Positions 39,510 to 51,817 are shown, counted from the stretch's first letter. The stretch: DNA of 64,000 nucleotides from Eimeria necatrix (GCF_000499385.1 NW_013651976.1:25746-89745); one strand, 5' to 3'. Notes: generated by a model from the letters alone, not told the origin. A program made the numbers and translations.

Positions 39510-39563
<54 letters not shown>

Positions 39564-40308
39564 GCTGGGGATCTGACGGCTAGGCGGGCGCCTGGCCCTG
39601 TTCTGCTGCAGCACGAGACGCTGCGGGCAGCTGCAAAAGACAGAACAGCATCTGCTGCAGCAAGAACTGGCTGCAGCAGCTCCCACTGCTTTGATGGCTG
39701 CATGCGGTCCCCTGAAACGCAGTACGGCGAAGGCATCCGGAGGTCTGCTGCTGCTGCTGCTGAGGCAGCAGTTCTTGCTTCAAGGGCGGACTTTGTTGCT
39801 GCTTGCGCTGCTGCAGCAGCAGCTGCTGCAGCACGCCTCATGGCTTCCATGGCAGTGAACGAGGGGTCTGTCGCTGCTGCTGACGCTGCAGCACTGGCTG
39901 CTGCTGCTGCTTCTCCCACTTTCGCTGCGTCTTTAGCCGCTGCAATGGCTGCGTCTGCTGCAGTCTTACCTGCAGCAGCTGCCTCTGCTTCAGCTGCTGC
40001 TGCTGCTGCTACTCCTGCCTCGGATGCTGCACAGCTCCCCGCAGTGCGGCTTCTCCACGAGCAATTAGCAACAGCAAAGTCAGCAGCACAGTAGGCAGCG
40101 AATCCCTGCAGCGCCCTTTCCTGTGTGTGTTCTGTGCTGCTGCTGCTGCTGCTGCTGCTGCTGTGGCTGCCAGCAGCTAAGGGCTCGCCTGCCGCCTGCA
40201 GCAGCTCTTCCTGCGCATCTTTTTGAGCCTCACGCAGCGCCGCCACGGCTGTGTCAACAAGTTCACAGAGCTGCAGATAAACCTTAGTGACTGTGCTGCT
40301 GCACGACA

Positions 40309-40342
<34 letters not shown>

Positions 40343-40913
40343 GAGCCTACACCCAACTTCCCCAGCACGGGACCTGCGAGATCCTTCTTCTGCTGTCCAG
40401 ATTTGCTGCATGACAAGCAGAAGACACAGCAAATTGAACTGCTGCAGCACCGGCAGCAGCAACGCAGGGGTAGCCCAAGCAGCAGCAGCAGCAGCATAAG
40501 CCGCAGCAGCATAAGCTGCAGCTACATAATCACTTGCAGCAACAGAAACGGCAACAGACGCAGCAGCAAACGTCGAGGATGCAGCAGCGCTAAGTGAACG
40601 ATTGCCTGCAACATGGCTGCTGCAACAGCCACACGGCCTGCTTTTACTTCGAGGGGCAAAATGAAGCTGAAGAGGACTTCTTGGAGCAGCGCTAAACAAG
40701 TGCGATAGTTATCTGCTGCTGCTGCTGCTGCTGCTGCTGCAGATCCCGCTGCTGCCGATGATCCTGCTGCTGCTGCTGCTGCTGATTCTCTTAGAGTTTC
40801 TGCAGCAGCATGCAGCAAATCGGCAAACAGCAAACGTGTCGAAGCCTCTGAGTACTGCGAGGAGGCAGCAGCTGCGCTGCAGAGGCACCGTGCAAGCGAA
40901 AGCGTGGTTTGCG

Positions 40914-40958
<45 letters not shown>

Positions 40959-41376
40959 GGTTCAGGGAAGCATTAAGCTTCCCAACTAGTGCTGCTGTTC
41001 TCCGCCAGGCAGGAGCTGCCAAGGGGGTCTTTGTCTGCAGCAGCAGCAGCAGCCGTCTGAGCACAACCACGGGCGGTGCTGCTGCTGCTGCTGCTGCTGC
41101 TGCTGCACCCTTCTCTTGGCCGCAGGCCATGTCAAGAACATCCTGCTGCCGAAGCAGAAGCTGCTCAGGATCTGCAGCAGAGAGCAGCAGCAGCTGCTGC
41201 TGCTGCAGTAGCTGCTGCTGCAGCGCCACCAGCTGCACCCACAGCGTCACATCTTGTGGCTTTTGCCTGCAGAACATCAGCAGCCTGTCTTGCTGCTGCA
41301 GCAGCAGCAACTCCTCTTCCTGCTGCTGCAGCAGCCTTCTTTCTTCGCGCTTTTCTGCGTTCCCGCTCCCCTCCTC

Positions 41377-41407
<31 letters not shown>

Positions 41408-41700
41408 TCCTCTGCAGCACGTGTCTGTGCTGCAGCATCAGCAGAAAACAGCAGCGGCTGGTCCAGCCCTTCAACATACACTGAGAACTCAGTCCCTCTC
41501 TTTCCTGTGTTGTCAGCAGCAGCAGCAGCAGCAGCAGCAACTGCAGCAGCAGAAGCTGCTGCTGCTGCTTCTACTGCCTTCTTTCGGCGTCGATGCTCTA
41601 CCGGGAAGGACGTCGCGGCCCCCGCGTCTGCTGCTGCTGCGCTGCTGCTGCTGCTGCTGCCGCTGCCAGCCGCCGCTGCCTGCTGCTGCTGGGCAGCTCG

Positions 41701-41734
<34 letters not shown>

Positions 41735-41904
41735 TTCCTCTTGGGCCTAGCAGCTAAAAGAGGCCTCGCAGCAGCAGCATTGCCTGCATGCATGCGCTCA
41801 GAGTCCCAAATAGTTTGGGGCTTTTCGGACTTTTGCTCCAAAGCCTTCAGCTCCTTGAGAGAAAGGTGGGGCCCCCCCTCAGCTGGCGCTGCAGCAAGCT
41901 GCCA

Positions 41905-41944
<40 letters not shown>

Positions 41945-42460
41945 GTGATGGAAGTAGGGCGGCTGCTGCTGTCCCCAGCTGCAGGCGGGTCTATGAGGAT
42001 GACGCTGTCGTCTGAGCTGCTGCTGCTGCTGCTGCTGCGTCTCCTCTGCTTTGCTGCTGTTGCTGCTGGCAGCAGTTGCTTTTGTTCACGTTTCTGCTGC
42101 TGCTGCTGCTGCTTCTGCAGCCTGCGTCTCTCCCTGTGTCGCCTGTAGGCCTCTGCCTCCTCCTGTTGCTGCTGCTGCTGCTGCTGCCTCTGCTGCTGCA
42201 GCAGCTGCTGCAGCTTCAGCTGCCGCCGGTGTTCTCTTTCATCTCTCTCAAGACAAATTTCTCCCCCCACTAATGCTGCTTCTGCTCTGTTGAGCTCCTC
42301 TTTTGCTGCTGCTTCCGCTTCATACTGCTGCAGCAGCAGCGGCTTCTGCTGCTGCTGCTGCAGCAGCAGCAAGTCCTCAGGCAAGCCCAAGCGCAGCAGC
42401 GCCTCCTCAGGGCGATATGATGTGCCGCACGAAAGTCCCGACACATCTGGGCCATTTTCT

Positions 42461-42517
<57 letters not shown>

Positions 42518-42570
42518 AGGTAATCGTCCACATAATCTGGGAAAAGGGGCCCCTCTCCGTGTCGCTTCAT
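35653..42570 (-). CDS. NRDE2-like HAT-repeat nuclear protein (partly resolved)
   Basis: ATG at 42570; first exon 42570-40534 is open for about 680 residues. It begins with a Gln/Ser-rich low-complexity half, then RQKPQDVTLWVQLVALQ, which matches the NRDE2 signature (NPxDxxxWxxfvxfQ), then helical segments (LHAAAETLRE, LQAIVHLALLH). Further coding follows in the open stretches 40440-38858 and 38871-37237 (RNEAEPALWLTFASS, QRFPSNPFFLAVHTQ). I can fix the last joins: an exon ending 36505 at a consensus GTGAGT, 36409-35990, and 35833-35653. The final junction yields CPFSKRMWMLLLH, matching the CPWxK motif near the NRDE2 C-terminus. Known: NRDE2 binds the exosome helicase MTR4 and regulates nuclear RNA turnover and splicing. 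The joins between about 40530 and 36840 are not settled. Confidence 0.68.
36966..37045. repeat. 40-bp exact tandem duplication in NRDE2-like gene
   Basis: Two consecutive copies of a 40-bp unit (CATGCAGCAGAAACAGCAGC and on to CTGCAAA). Since 40 is not a multiple of three, the duplication suggests this part lies in an intron, just downstream of the donor at 37236. Confidence 0.85.
42462..42516 (-). repeat. Poly-Gln-coding CAG tract in NRDE2-like exon 1
   Basis: About 18 uninterrupted CAG codons on the coding strand, starting near residue 19. One of the longest pure Gln runs in the window. Confidence 0.9.
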
Positions 42571-42631
42571 TGGGACAGCAGCTGTACTAACAGAAGAGGC
42601 CCCTTATATATTGGGAGCCCGCAGTGCCCAA

Positions 42632-42667
<36 letters not shown>

Positions 42668-44378
42668 ATACATGAAAATGGGCCAAATGAGATTCGGGCT
42701 AAGGGTCCCCTCTGGGCTCCCTACGTGCTGCCTCGCTGCAGCAGAGGCAGCAACATAGAAGGCCTTAAGCCCTGCTGCTGGAATTGCTGCTGCTGGGCCT
42801 GCTGCGCCCGCACACTATGTGCTGCTGTCCTCGCTACCGCAGCAGCGGCTGCTGCTGCTGCTGCTGCAGCGGCTGCTGTTCCCCGCACATTTAGACGAGG
42901 CACAGCAACGGGAAGGCTCATGCCGTAGCAGCAGCTACTGTTGTTTCTTGCTGCCTGGGTGAAACAGCAATGACAGCAGCAGCAGCAAACGCAGCAGCAG
43001 CAGCAGCAGCAGGTGATCCTCCTGCCTTCCTGCGGCTGCGCTCCACCGGCCCTAATTAAAGTGTTTGATTTATCTTTATTCTTAATTTTTAAATCAACTT
43101 TTGAAGCAGCAGTTAATACCCTCAACAAAAGTAACTCTAGGGGCCCCTCCCGCTGCTCTGTCTGAGGGCCCCAAGAACCTGGTCAAGGGGGGCCCCCTGG
43201 GGCCCCCCATGTCTATGCTGTACTTATTCTGGCTTATTGTTTATCTTTTTGAGCATTTAAAACTAATTATTCTTTTTTTGTTTCTTTATTTTCAAGTTTT
43301 TTGCATTCCTGGCCCCACTGTGGAGCTATCGGTTGCCTGGTGCAGCCTCGCCTGCAGAACTTGGAAGGATTCAAGTTTTGAATTGAACGCGTAGTTACGA
43401 AATGGCTGTTTATAAAGTCCATCTGAATAAAAATATTTATTTTTAAAAGTTGAATGGACACCCACAGAGTTCATCTTAGTCAACATTTGAACTAAAGTTA
43501 AGTGGCCACTGCCTACAGAGTCCACCGAAATAATATGTCCTTCGAAGTTCTTTGAAGTCTACTGGTTCTTACTGAAGTTAGCGGAGGCCCACCGCGCAGA
43601 ACAACGCGGGGAGGGCAAATAGATGCACTTAGTGTCGCTAAAAGAACAAAAATAAAAGCATGCACTTGGCAGGGAAAATGCATGCAAAATGAACTGGCTG
43701 GCGGCCGCTGCGGCCCCAAAAGGCGCATTCAGAGGCCCCTCTGCGCTGTACAGACAGCCCGCAAGTCTTCACTACGAACTTCGCGGCAAACGCAGTGTAC
43801 GTACACCCCAAATACACGCACAGCAGCGCTGGGGCCTTCCCACGGCTCTCTGCTCCGCAGGCGACGCAAAACGAAAAGCAAATAGACAAACTCAGACACA
43901 AATAAGCAGATTCACAAAAGCGAAGACTCAGCTCATGTCCAGACACCAGATTTCGGGGGCTTGCGGTGTACAGACACCGCAAAAACCCCACACACGAGGC
44001 CCCCCAGTAAGTATGGTGAGGCCGGCCTCATCATTAGTATTCAGAAGTCAACATCATTTAGTATTCAGAAGTCAACAGAGAATCATCATATAGTATTTAA
44101 TACGTCAGAGGAGACACAAAGCAGCACCAGGGGGGCGCTGTGGGCCCCTGTGGGCTCCTTAAGTGGCCCCTCGGGCGGCTTCAGCGGCCTGAGGGGCCCC
44201 TAGGGGGCCCCTAGAAGTGGGGGGCCCTGGGGGGCCCTGGGGGGCCCTGGGGGGCCCTGGGGAGCCCTAGGGGGCCCTAGGGGGCCCCTTGGGGCCTCTG
44301 AAGGACTGTGGGGGCCCCTAGGAGCCCTGGGGGCCCCTTGAGGGCCCTGGGGGGCCTTTGGGGGCCCCTTGCTGCTCT
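42571..44378. other. Repeat-rich spacer between NRDE2-like and IBA57 genes
   Basis: 1.8 kb holding CTG tracts (42634-42665, 42780-42880), AT-rich DNA (43040-43100, 43250-43480) and GGGGCCCC elements. A TATATAA at about 42605 on the minus strand lies 35 bp before the NRDE2-like ATG and could be a promoter element. A minus-strand ORF at 42921-42721 (66 residues, basic, mostly Ala and Gln) begins with ATG, but has no recognisable homology and I do not call it a gene. Three copies of a GTACxxACACC palindrome are at 43751, 43794 and 43965. Confidence 0.6.
44219..44365. repeat. 11-bp GGGGGGCCCTG minisatellite
   Basis: Perfect 11-bp units near 44219-44265 decay into GGGGCCCTTG variants up to 44365, immediately beyond the IBA57 stop codon. 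Confidence 0.85.
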
Positions 44379-44581
44379 TCAAGAGCTCCGCGAGGACTCT
44401 GTCTTCTGCTCGTGCAGATTTTGGAGCAGCAAATCAAAGACATAAGGAGGAGGGACCACCATAAAGACATCGGCAGCCTCTGCGGGGTCATAGGGGCCCT
44501 CGGGGCCCCCCGATGGAGTGGGTTTTGTCGAGACTCTCACGGAGGCCCCCGCGAGCCCCGCAGCAAACCTCGCCATATCCT

Positions 44582-44628
<47 letters not shown>

Positions 44629-46118
44629 CAGAAGCCGAGCTCATGTATGCACTCGTGCAGAATAAATAAATCCATTTGCAAGATCTCCACAAGTGTCTGG
44701 ACTCGGCACTAAAGAAGCAAATGGAAGCCCATGCATGCATGCAGCTGAGGTGTACAGACACCCCAGCCTCACCTCGGGGGTCTTTAGGGGCCCCTCTCCG
44801 GGCCTAGTTCGAAGCAAACAAATGCCCCCCCCCAATGCCTCTTCATAAGCCAAAACAACTCCAATTTCTTTCCACTCTGAGACCCTCCCTGGGGCAGCCC
44901 CGGCCACTTGCTTGAGCACAAGGGCCCCGGGGCCCACGCTGTACCCTTTGGGCAAAGGGGCCCTCTCCCCGTCCTCTTGGGGGCCCTCCTGGGGGCCCCC
45001 TGGGGGGTCCTCCCCGGAGCCTCCATGGGGGCCCCCTGGGGGGCCCCCCGGGGGGCCCCCTTGGGGGCCCTTGGGGGGCCCCCCGGAGGGCTGCTGGGCC
45101 CCCAGCACACCGGTGGCAGCCGCGCGGAGGGCCTCCAGCCACCAGCTGAAGACTCTGGCTGGGATCGTCGTCTCCAGAGAAAGGGCCCCGGGGCCCACAG
45201 GGGGGCCCCCCGCAGCCCCAGCCTGTACCTTGGCGGGGGCCCCCAGGGGCCAGGGGGGCCCCCGCAGCAGCAGCGCCAACCTCCTGCGGCTGGCCAGCTG
45301 GTGCAGGGCCCTGGTGAGGACTTCTTGGCCTATGTAGCAGCCTTTGTTTTGCAAAGATAAAAATCCCAAAAAGTCCATATTTATTGATAATGGAAGTGCT
45401 TCTCCGACTCCGACTTCTTGGGGCCCCTCGTAGACGCCCACGAGGTGTCTGTACACCTCGTACTCGCGCCCCTGCTGCTGCGCGCCGCGCTGCTGCTGCG
45501 CCGCCGGCTCCCGCGCGCGCTGCTGCTGCGCTGCTGCTGCTGCTGCTGCTGCTGCTGACGGAGAGTCCGCCTCTTCTGCTTCTTCAGCCCCACCAACTAG
45601 AGGCAAAGAAGCAGCAGAAGCTGCGCAGTCCTCTAGAGGGGCTGTTTCTTCTTCGGGGGGGCCCCACAAGTTGCGGTGTACGTACACCCGGTGCCCCAGA
45701 CGCCACGTGCGGGGATCTGCAGCAAACAGGCCCTCGGTCCAGCGGCCTGGTGCTTCCTCCCCCTCGACTGGGTTTGCTGCTGCAGACGCTGCTGCTGCCG
45801 GGTCTGCTGCTGCTGCTGCTGCTGCTGCTGCGTCTGCTGCAGCACTAATGCCTGGGTGCTCTATGTAGTGAAAGAGCTGCTGCCCCGCACTTGGGCAAAT
45901 TGCAAAGTCATAAAACTCCTGAAGAAGGGCCTCGGGGGGTCTGTCTTTGGGGGGCCCCCTGGCAACGCAGGGGCCCCAGCCTCTGCCTTCCTGCTGCAGC
46001 AGCAGCGAGACGCGGGGGGGCGGCAGCAGCTGCAGCGCAGCAAGAGAGGGCTCTTCGCCGAAGGAGACGTTGAAGGAAATTGCGTGCCGCTGCGCAGCCA
46101 CAACGTGCAGCAAACGCA

Positions 46119-46162
<44 letters not shown>

Positions 46163-47143
46163 AGCAAATACGGCACGCGGCAGCAGCAACCGCACTGGCA
46201 GCAGCAACAGCAGCAGAAGCTGTAGGGCGAGACGCAGATGCAGCAAACGTTACGGCGGCACAAGCAGCAGCATGGGCAGCAGCAGCAGCAATTGTTGCGA
46301 CGGAAGCAGCAACAATAGCAGCAGCGCAGCTGGCAGCAGAACTAGCAGCAGCAGCAGCAACTGCAGCAGCAACTGCAGAAATAAAGTGAAGATTAAAAAT
46401 AAAGAGTTAAATACGAAGAATAAAAGCAAAAAATTAAAAATAAAGAAAGAAAAGAAGAGACAGCGCAGCAGAAACGAACAGCAGCAAACAGACAAAAGCA
46501 CACAGACACAAAGGGGAAAAAAAACAAACAAGTCCGAACAAAAACAACTTGAAACAAATAAAAACAAATAAAAACAAATAAAAACAAATAAAAGAAATAA
46601 ATAAAACAATTAAAACAAAAAAAATAAATAAAAAGCAAAGAGCAGCAAACCTCCAGATAAGTCAGCAGACGCCCGCAAACAGGAAGCCCCACATCCAGCA
46701 AAAAGCGGGGATGGCCATCTTTGGAGTCTCTGCAGCACAGCAGCAAAAAGAAAATAATTAAATTCCATTTTTGCTGCAAAAGAAGCCTGCTGCTGCTGCA
46801 GGCGCTGCTGGGGGCTGCAGCAGCAGCAGCAGCTGCAGCGGGCGCAGCAGCGAACTTCGCGGCGGCAGCAGCAGCTGCAGCAAATGCAGCAGCAGCAGCA
46901 GCAGCAGTGTCGAGAGCAGCAGCGGCAGAGGCGGTGGCGGCATTCAAACCAGCAGCACAAGTCGCGGCAACCGGGGCACTGACAGCAGCAGCAGCAGCAG
47001 CAGCAGCAGCTGCTGCTGCTGCTGCTGCTGCTGCACCTGGAAGCTGACCTCCACAATATTAAAGCATCTGCAAGTACTCGGCCCTTCGCATTTAAGAACG
47101 CAGCAGCAATAGCAGGCCGCCTCCAGAGGCGCAGCTGCTGCAC

Positions 47144-47178
<35 letters not shown>

Positions 47179-47796
47179 AGCTGCTGCTGAGGAGAAAGGA
47201 GCGGGGAGGCAGCAAAAATGGCTTTTCGCAAACACTCCCCTGCTGCTTCTCTGCTGCAGTTACCTGCAAACGCGTGAGGGGCCCCTGGGGGCCCCCCGGG
47301 CCCAACGCCGCAGTGGCCCGGGGCCCCAGGAGTGGGGCGAAGCAGCGCATGTCTTGGGAAACGAGGCCCTGCAGCAAACTGAATTAAAACAAAAAAATAA
47401 AAAATAAATAATTAAAATGTTTTTTAATTCAAAATAACGAGAGAGACGCGCAGCAGCAGCACGGGGAGAAGAAGCCACAGGAGAAGCTGCGAAGCAGCAG
47501 CAGCAAACTTGCAAAGTTAGTTCTAACAAAGGACTTTTATAAGTGCAGCAGCAAATTTAAAAAAAATTAAATAAATGCAAATTTAAATTAATTTAAACTC
47601 ACGAAGCAGCATCAGGGCCAGACACAGACAGCAGCCGCCTGCTGCTGACTGCAGCAAGAATGCCTTGCGAGCTGCTGCGCAGCCAGCGCCTGGAGAGGCT
47701 GGGGGCCCCCAGGGGGCCCCTCCACAGGGGCCCCAGGGGCCCCCCCAGGGGGCCCCCCAGGGGCCCCCCCAGGGGCCCCCAGAGTCCCAGCTTCAT
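44379..47796 (-). CDS. IBA57: IBA57/CAF17 iron-sulfur assembly factor (YgfZ fold)
   Basis: Exons 47796-47603, 47378-47264, 47137-47049, 46729-46651, about 46194-44773, and 44579-44379. Joins restore the family N-terminal pattern: RRLLSVSGPDAAS then LLQGLVSQDM, AFLNAKGRVLADALILW, and FLLDVGLPVCGRLLTYLE. The signature KGCYIGQE lies in exon 5 after YRHLVGVYEG, and WKEIGVVLAYEE is near the end. Known: IBA57 is the folate-binding-fold partner of ISCA proteins that matures 4Fe-4S proteins in mitochondria. The N-terminus (MKLGLWGP, Gly/Pro repeats, then basic RRWLRSSSQG) may act as a presequence. Exon 5 has Gly/Pro inserts coded by GGGGCCCC repeats. Uncertain points: the start of exon 5 (46194 or 46158, both in phase, in a CAG tract) and the choice of ATG 47796. 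Total near 700 residues, about twice the human length. Confidence 0.85.
44581..44627. repeat. CTG tract abutting IBA57 last 3' splice site
   Basis: On the minus strand about 15 CTG units run directly into CAG at the acceptor of the last IBA57 exon (first exon base 44579). The repeat itself supplies the bases where a polypyrimidine tract should be. Confidence 0.85.
46555..46598. repeat. 10-bp AAATAAAAAC tandem repeat in IBA57 intron 4
   Basis: Four to five copies of AAATAAAAAC in an A-rich (plus strand) intron region spanning about 46380-46640. On the coding strand it is T-rich. Confidence 0.85.
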
Positions 47797-48747
47797 CTCT
47801 GGGCCCGCGGCGAGGGCTGGGGCCTCTCCAGGGGCCTCTGGGGCCACTTAGAGTTTGCCTATCCCACGGGCAGCAGCAGATAAGGGCAGCAGCAGCGAAG
47901 GCGGAGCCGCAGCAGCGAGAAAGGCGGGTCAAGTTGAGAATCTACGGGGCAAATTAAGGAAAAAAGGACCAAAATGAATCAAAAATGGATCTTTTTACAC
48001 TTTTATTCGTGTAGAAACACACTAAAAGGGAATAATAGAGAAACTGCTGCTGGCAGCGACGCCTCCATCACTGCAGAGGCGCCGGCGGCACACGAAACCT
48101 GCAGCAGATTAAGGTGTTCCTACACCCCAAATAAACAAGAAAGTCAACAAATTTATTATTTATTAAACGTTCACAATTATTCAAAGTCTGAACACAGCAA
48201 CCTATCCGCAGACAGCGCTGCTGCAGTCAGCAAGAGCACGGGGCCCCCAGGGGCCCCAGAGGCCCCCCTGGACCCCAGAACTAGAGTTGTGCTCTCTAGA
48301 GTTGGGCAAAGAGGGGAGTGAGGACTCATTGTTGGGTTTTATTTGCTTTTAAACATTAAATTGCAATTAATTTTAGTGTATTTTTTGTTCAAGCAGCAGA
48401 TCCGTGGGCTGATCGCTGCAAGCCTTGGGGGCCCCCCCTGTTGAGCTGAGACTGTGATGCCTCCGGGGGGCCCCCTAGATCTCGCTCAGCGCCTCTTTAG
48501 TACCCATATTTCTTCCTTTTAATCTTAATTACACTTCAGAGGGGTCCCAAAAATGTCGCCAGGAGGCTACCAGCCCTCCAGGCCCGCCAGATCACGCCCC
48601 AAGAGGTCACCTGCCCTTGAAGGGGCCCCAGGGGAGCCCTGGGGCCCCCCGCGGCACTCAAGGCGCAGGCAGTAGAGCCGAGAAGGTCTTGGGGCCCTCA
48701 GGGGGCCCCCAAGGGTTTAGGAGCGGCAGGAGGCCCCCTGCGTCGCA
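47797..48747. other. Divergent spacer between IBA57 and IF-2
   Basis: Presumed promoters for both genes. It contains GGGGCCCC elements (48240-48270, 48430-48470, 48620-48715) and an AT-rich core (48120-48190, 48325-48395). No ORF with similarity. An upstream GGTGTTCCTACACC variant of the dispersed palindrome lies at about 48113. Confidence 0.6.
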
Positions 48748-49339
48748 ATGGGGGCCCCCCGGAGGGTCCTTTTTCTTTGTTTTCTAGTCCAAATAGCCCT
48801 AAAAGGGGCCCTCGGGGCCTTTGCCCAGTCAAGGGGGCCCCCTTTGCAGGAGCCCGCGGCGGGCCTGAGATGCCTCTCGTTCCTCCGCAGGTCAGCCACG
48901 GGGGGGGCCCCCCTCCTATTCAGGGCAGGCCTCAGGGGCCCCCTTGGGTGGGTGGGGGGCCCCCTGGGGGCCCCCCGCCCACCTCTCAAGGCCCTTGAGC
49001 TTCCTTGGGGGGCAGCAGGGGCCCCTGGGGGCCCCCCCTTTCCGGAGGGCCTGGGGGCCCCGGGCAGTGGGGGCCCTGGGGGTCTGCGGGGCCCTCCAGG
49101 GGGCATTCAAGGGGAGCAGCAGTCCATAGATTCCGTTAATAGGGGCCCCTATTCCTTTTCCTGGGGGCCCCACAGGCAGCTCAGGGGCCCCAGGGGCCCC
49201 CCCAAGGAGCGTCTTGTAGAGGCGGGGGGCCCCCAGGCCCCCACCGCCTACAGGGGCCCGGGGCCCCTGGGGGGCCCCTCATCAGGGGCAAAGCCCTGCA
49301 GCAGACAAGTCTCACTCAAGAGTCCTCTGCGAGAATCCT

Positions 49340-49377
<38 letters not shown>

Positions 49378-49435
49378 CCCCCAGGGCCCTGGGGGGCCCT
49401 CTTGAGCCCCACAGGACCTTCCGCCGCCCCGCCAC

Positions 49436-49470
<35 letters not shown>

Positions 49471-50028
49471 GGCAGCGCAGCAGCTGCGGCGAAAGCAGCA
49501 AGAAGCAGTGCAGCAGCGCGGCCCTTGCTGCCGCCGCGCGCCAGGGGGGGGGGGCCCCCTTGGGGGCCCCCCAAGGGTTTGAAAGAGGGCCTCGAGGTCA
49601 ATGCTGCATGCATTCGAGTGTGGGGTCGCTACGCGCTGCTGCGGCTGCTGCCAGAAGGCTGCAGGCCCTTAGAGGGGCCCGGGGGGCCCCCGGGGGCCCC
49701 CCGGGGGGCCCCCCGGGGGGCCCCACAAGAAGCTCTTGGGTTTCTTCATGTGTCTGAGCTAAGGAGGGAAGGGAGGCCCTTAACTGCTGCTGAACTTCGG
49801 ACCATTGACCTCACTGCAGTCAGTCAGCGCCTCGCTGCTGCTGCTCCACTTGCTGCTGCTGCTGCTGCTGCTGCTGCAGTTGCTGCTGCTGCTGCACCTG
49901 CTGCTGTTGCTGCAGCGCCCCTTATTGGCAGGTCCCGTTTTGGTCTGGCAGCAGCGCGCGCCTCTTACTTGCTGCTGCCGTCTGCTTCCCTACAATGCCG
50001 CCGTTCCTGCTGCTGTTGCTGCATTTGC

Positions 50029-50065
<37 letters not shown>

Positions 50066-50229
50066 ATTCTGCTTCTCAGATCTTGTCAGTGGGGGCCATT
50101 TGCAAAGTGCTGCTTTTGAAGGCCCCCACTGCAGCCACTTTCCACAGGTGGCAGCTTTCCCTGGCTTTGCCAGCAGCCGAGGGGGCCCCCCAGGGGCCCC
50201 TACTGAAAAGCCCCCAGATGGCTTCTCAA

Positions 50230-50280
<51 letters not shown>

Positions 50281-51224
50281 CCCGCAGCAGGAGGGGCCCT
50301 CGACTCTGTGTCCCTGGAGCCGCCTGGCATGGGCGACGCTGCGCTGGCGCTGCCGGAGGCAGCTGAGGGGGCCCCTGAGGAGGGGCCCCTGCTGGTGGAT
50401 GTTGGGGAGGCGGGCCTGGAGGGGCCCCCCGGGGGCCCCCTGGGGGCCCCCAGCAGCAGCAGCAGACGCCGCAGCAGCTCCTTCTCAAGAGCAGCAAAGG
50501 GGGGGGGGCCCCCAGAGAAAGGCGGGGGGCCCCGCGGCCGCAGGCCTGGGGGCAGCCGCAGGGCCTCGAGAGAAAGAGAAACAAAATCTGAATTAATTGC
50601 AACAAATGAAGAAGCAGAAGAAGAGGCCCTCTTAGAAGCTGCTGGAGTCTTCCGCAGCAAAGGCAGCAGCGGAAGTCCCGAACTCCCCAAGCAGCCTGCA
50701 GCAGCAGAGGCAGCAGCAGCAGCTGCTGCTGCAACAGAGCTAGCAGCATCATCAGATGCAGCAGCAGCAACAGAGCTACAAGCACCAGCAGACGCGGCAC
50801 CAGCAACAGAGCTACCAGCAGCAGCAGCAGCAACAGAGCTACCAGCAGCAGCAGCAGCAACAGAGCTACAAGCACCAGCAGAAGCAGCAGCAGCAACAGA
50901 GCTAGCAGAGCTGGCAGGAGCAGCAGCACCAGCAGGTGCAGCGGCACCAGCAGGCGCAGCATCACCAGCAGCAGCAGCAGCAGCAGCGCCAGAAGGAGCA
51001 ACAGCAGCACCAGTACCATCACCATTAGGAGCAGCAGAAGTCGGAGAAGCAGCAGGAACAGCAGCGCCAGCAGCAGCAGCAAGATTTGGAGAAGCAGCAG
51101 GAGCAGCAGAAGAAGCAGCAGCATCCCAGTCAGAGGCAAATGGGGCCCCGTTGCTGCAGGCAAAGGGAACAGGAAAGCGGCGAGGGCCCTCCACCAGCCG
51201 CGGGGGCCCCCTTGCTGCTTCGCT

Positions 51225-51270
<46 letters not shown>

Positions 51271-51784
51271 CCCCGGCCAGCAGTAGTGGCAGTGCTTGGG
51301 CATGTAGACCATGGCAAGACGACGCTGCTGGCCGCCCTGAAGCTCATGGGCCAGGGCAGGGGCCCCTTTGCCCCATCCAGCAAAGACAAGGGCCCCCGGG
51401 GGGCCCCCAGGGGGGCCCCCGGGGGGGCCCCCAGGGGGGCCCCCGGGGGGGCCCCCAGGGGGGGCCCCCTGGTGAAGGAAGCTGGCGGGATCACGCAGCG
51501 CATCGGGTGCTTTGAGGTAAAGACAGCCGCTCAATAGAATCAGGAAAAAATAAGAAAAGAACAGAAAAGTTTTGAGAAATAAATAAATCTATTTTGGAGA
51601 TGCTGGAAATAAATTAAAGGCTAGAAGAGGCAGACAACCAATAAGGAAAAACAGCAGCAAATGACAAACAGGCAGACGCATTCTCCGACCTCGCTGCTGC
51701 TGCCGCTGCTGCTGCTGCTGCCGCTGCTGCTGCTGCTGCCGCTGCTGCTGCTGCTGCCGCTGCTGCCGCTGCTGCTGCTGCTGC

Positions 51785-51817
<33 letters not shown>

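Noticed and set aside
40904..42148. Plus-strand 414-residue ORF rich in Cys, Ser and Ala
   Set aside because: It is the antisense of NRDE2-like exon 1 and is open only because CTG repeats lack stops; no motif in it.
42721..42921. Small minus-strand ORF, 66 residues
   Set aside because: Ala/Gln-rich, no family similarity and no neighbouring exon that joins in phase.
49922..51503. Minus-strand Leu-rich and Ala/Ser/Pro-rich ORFs over 400 residues
   Set aside because: They overlap IF-2 exon 1 in antisense and consist of repeat-derived poly-Leu or poly-Ala/Ser.
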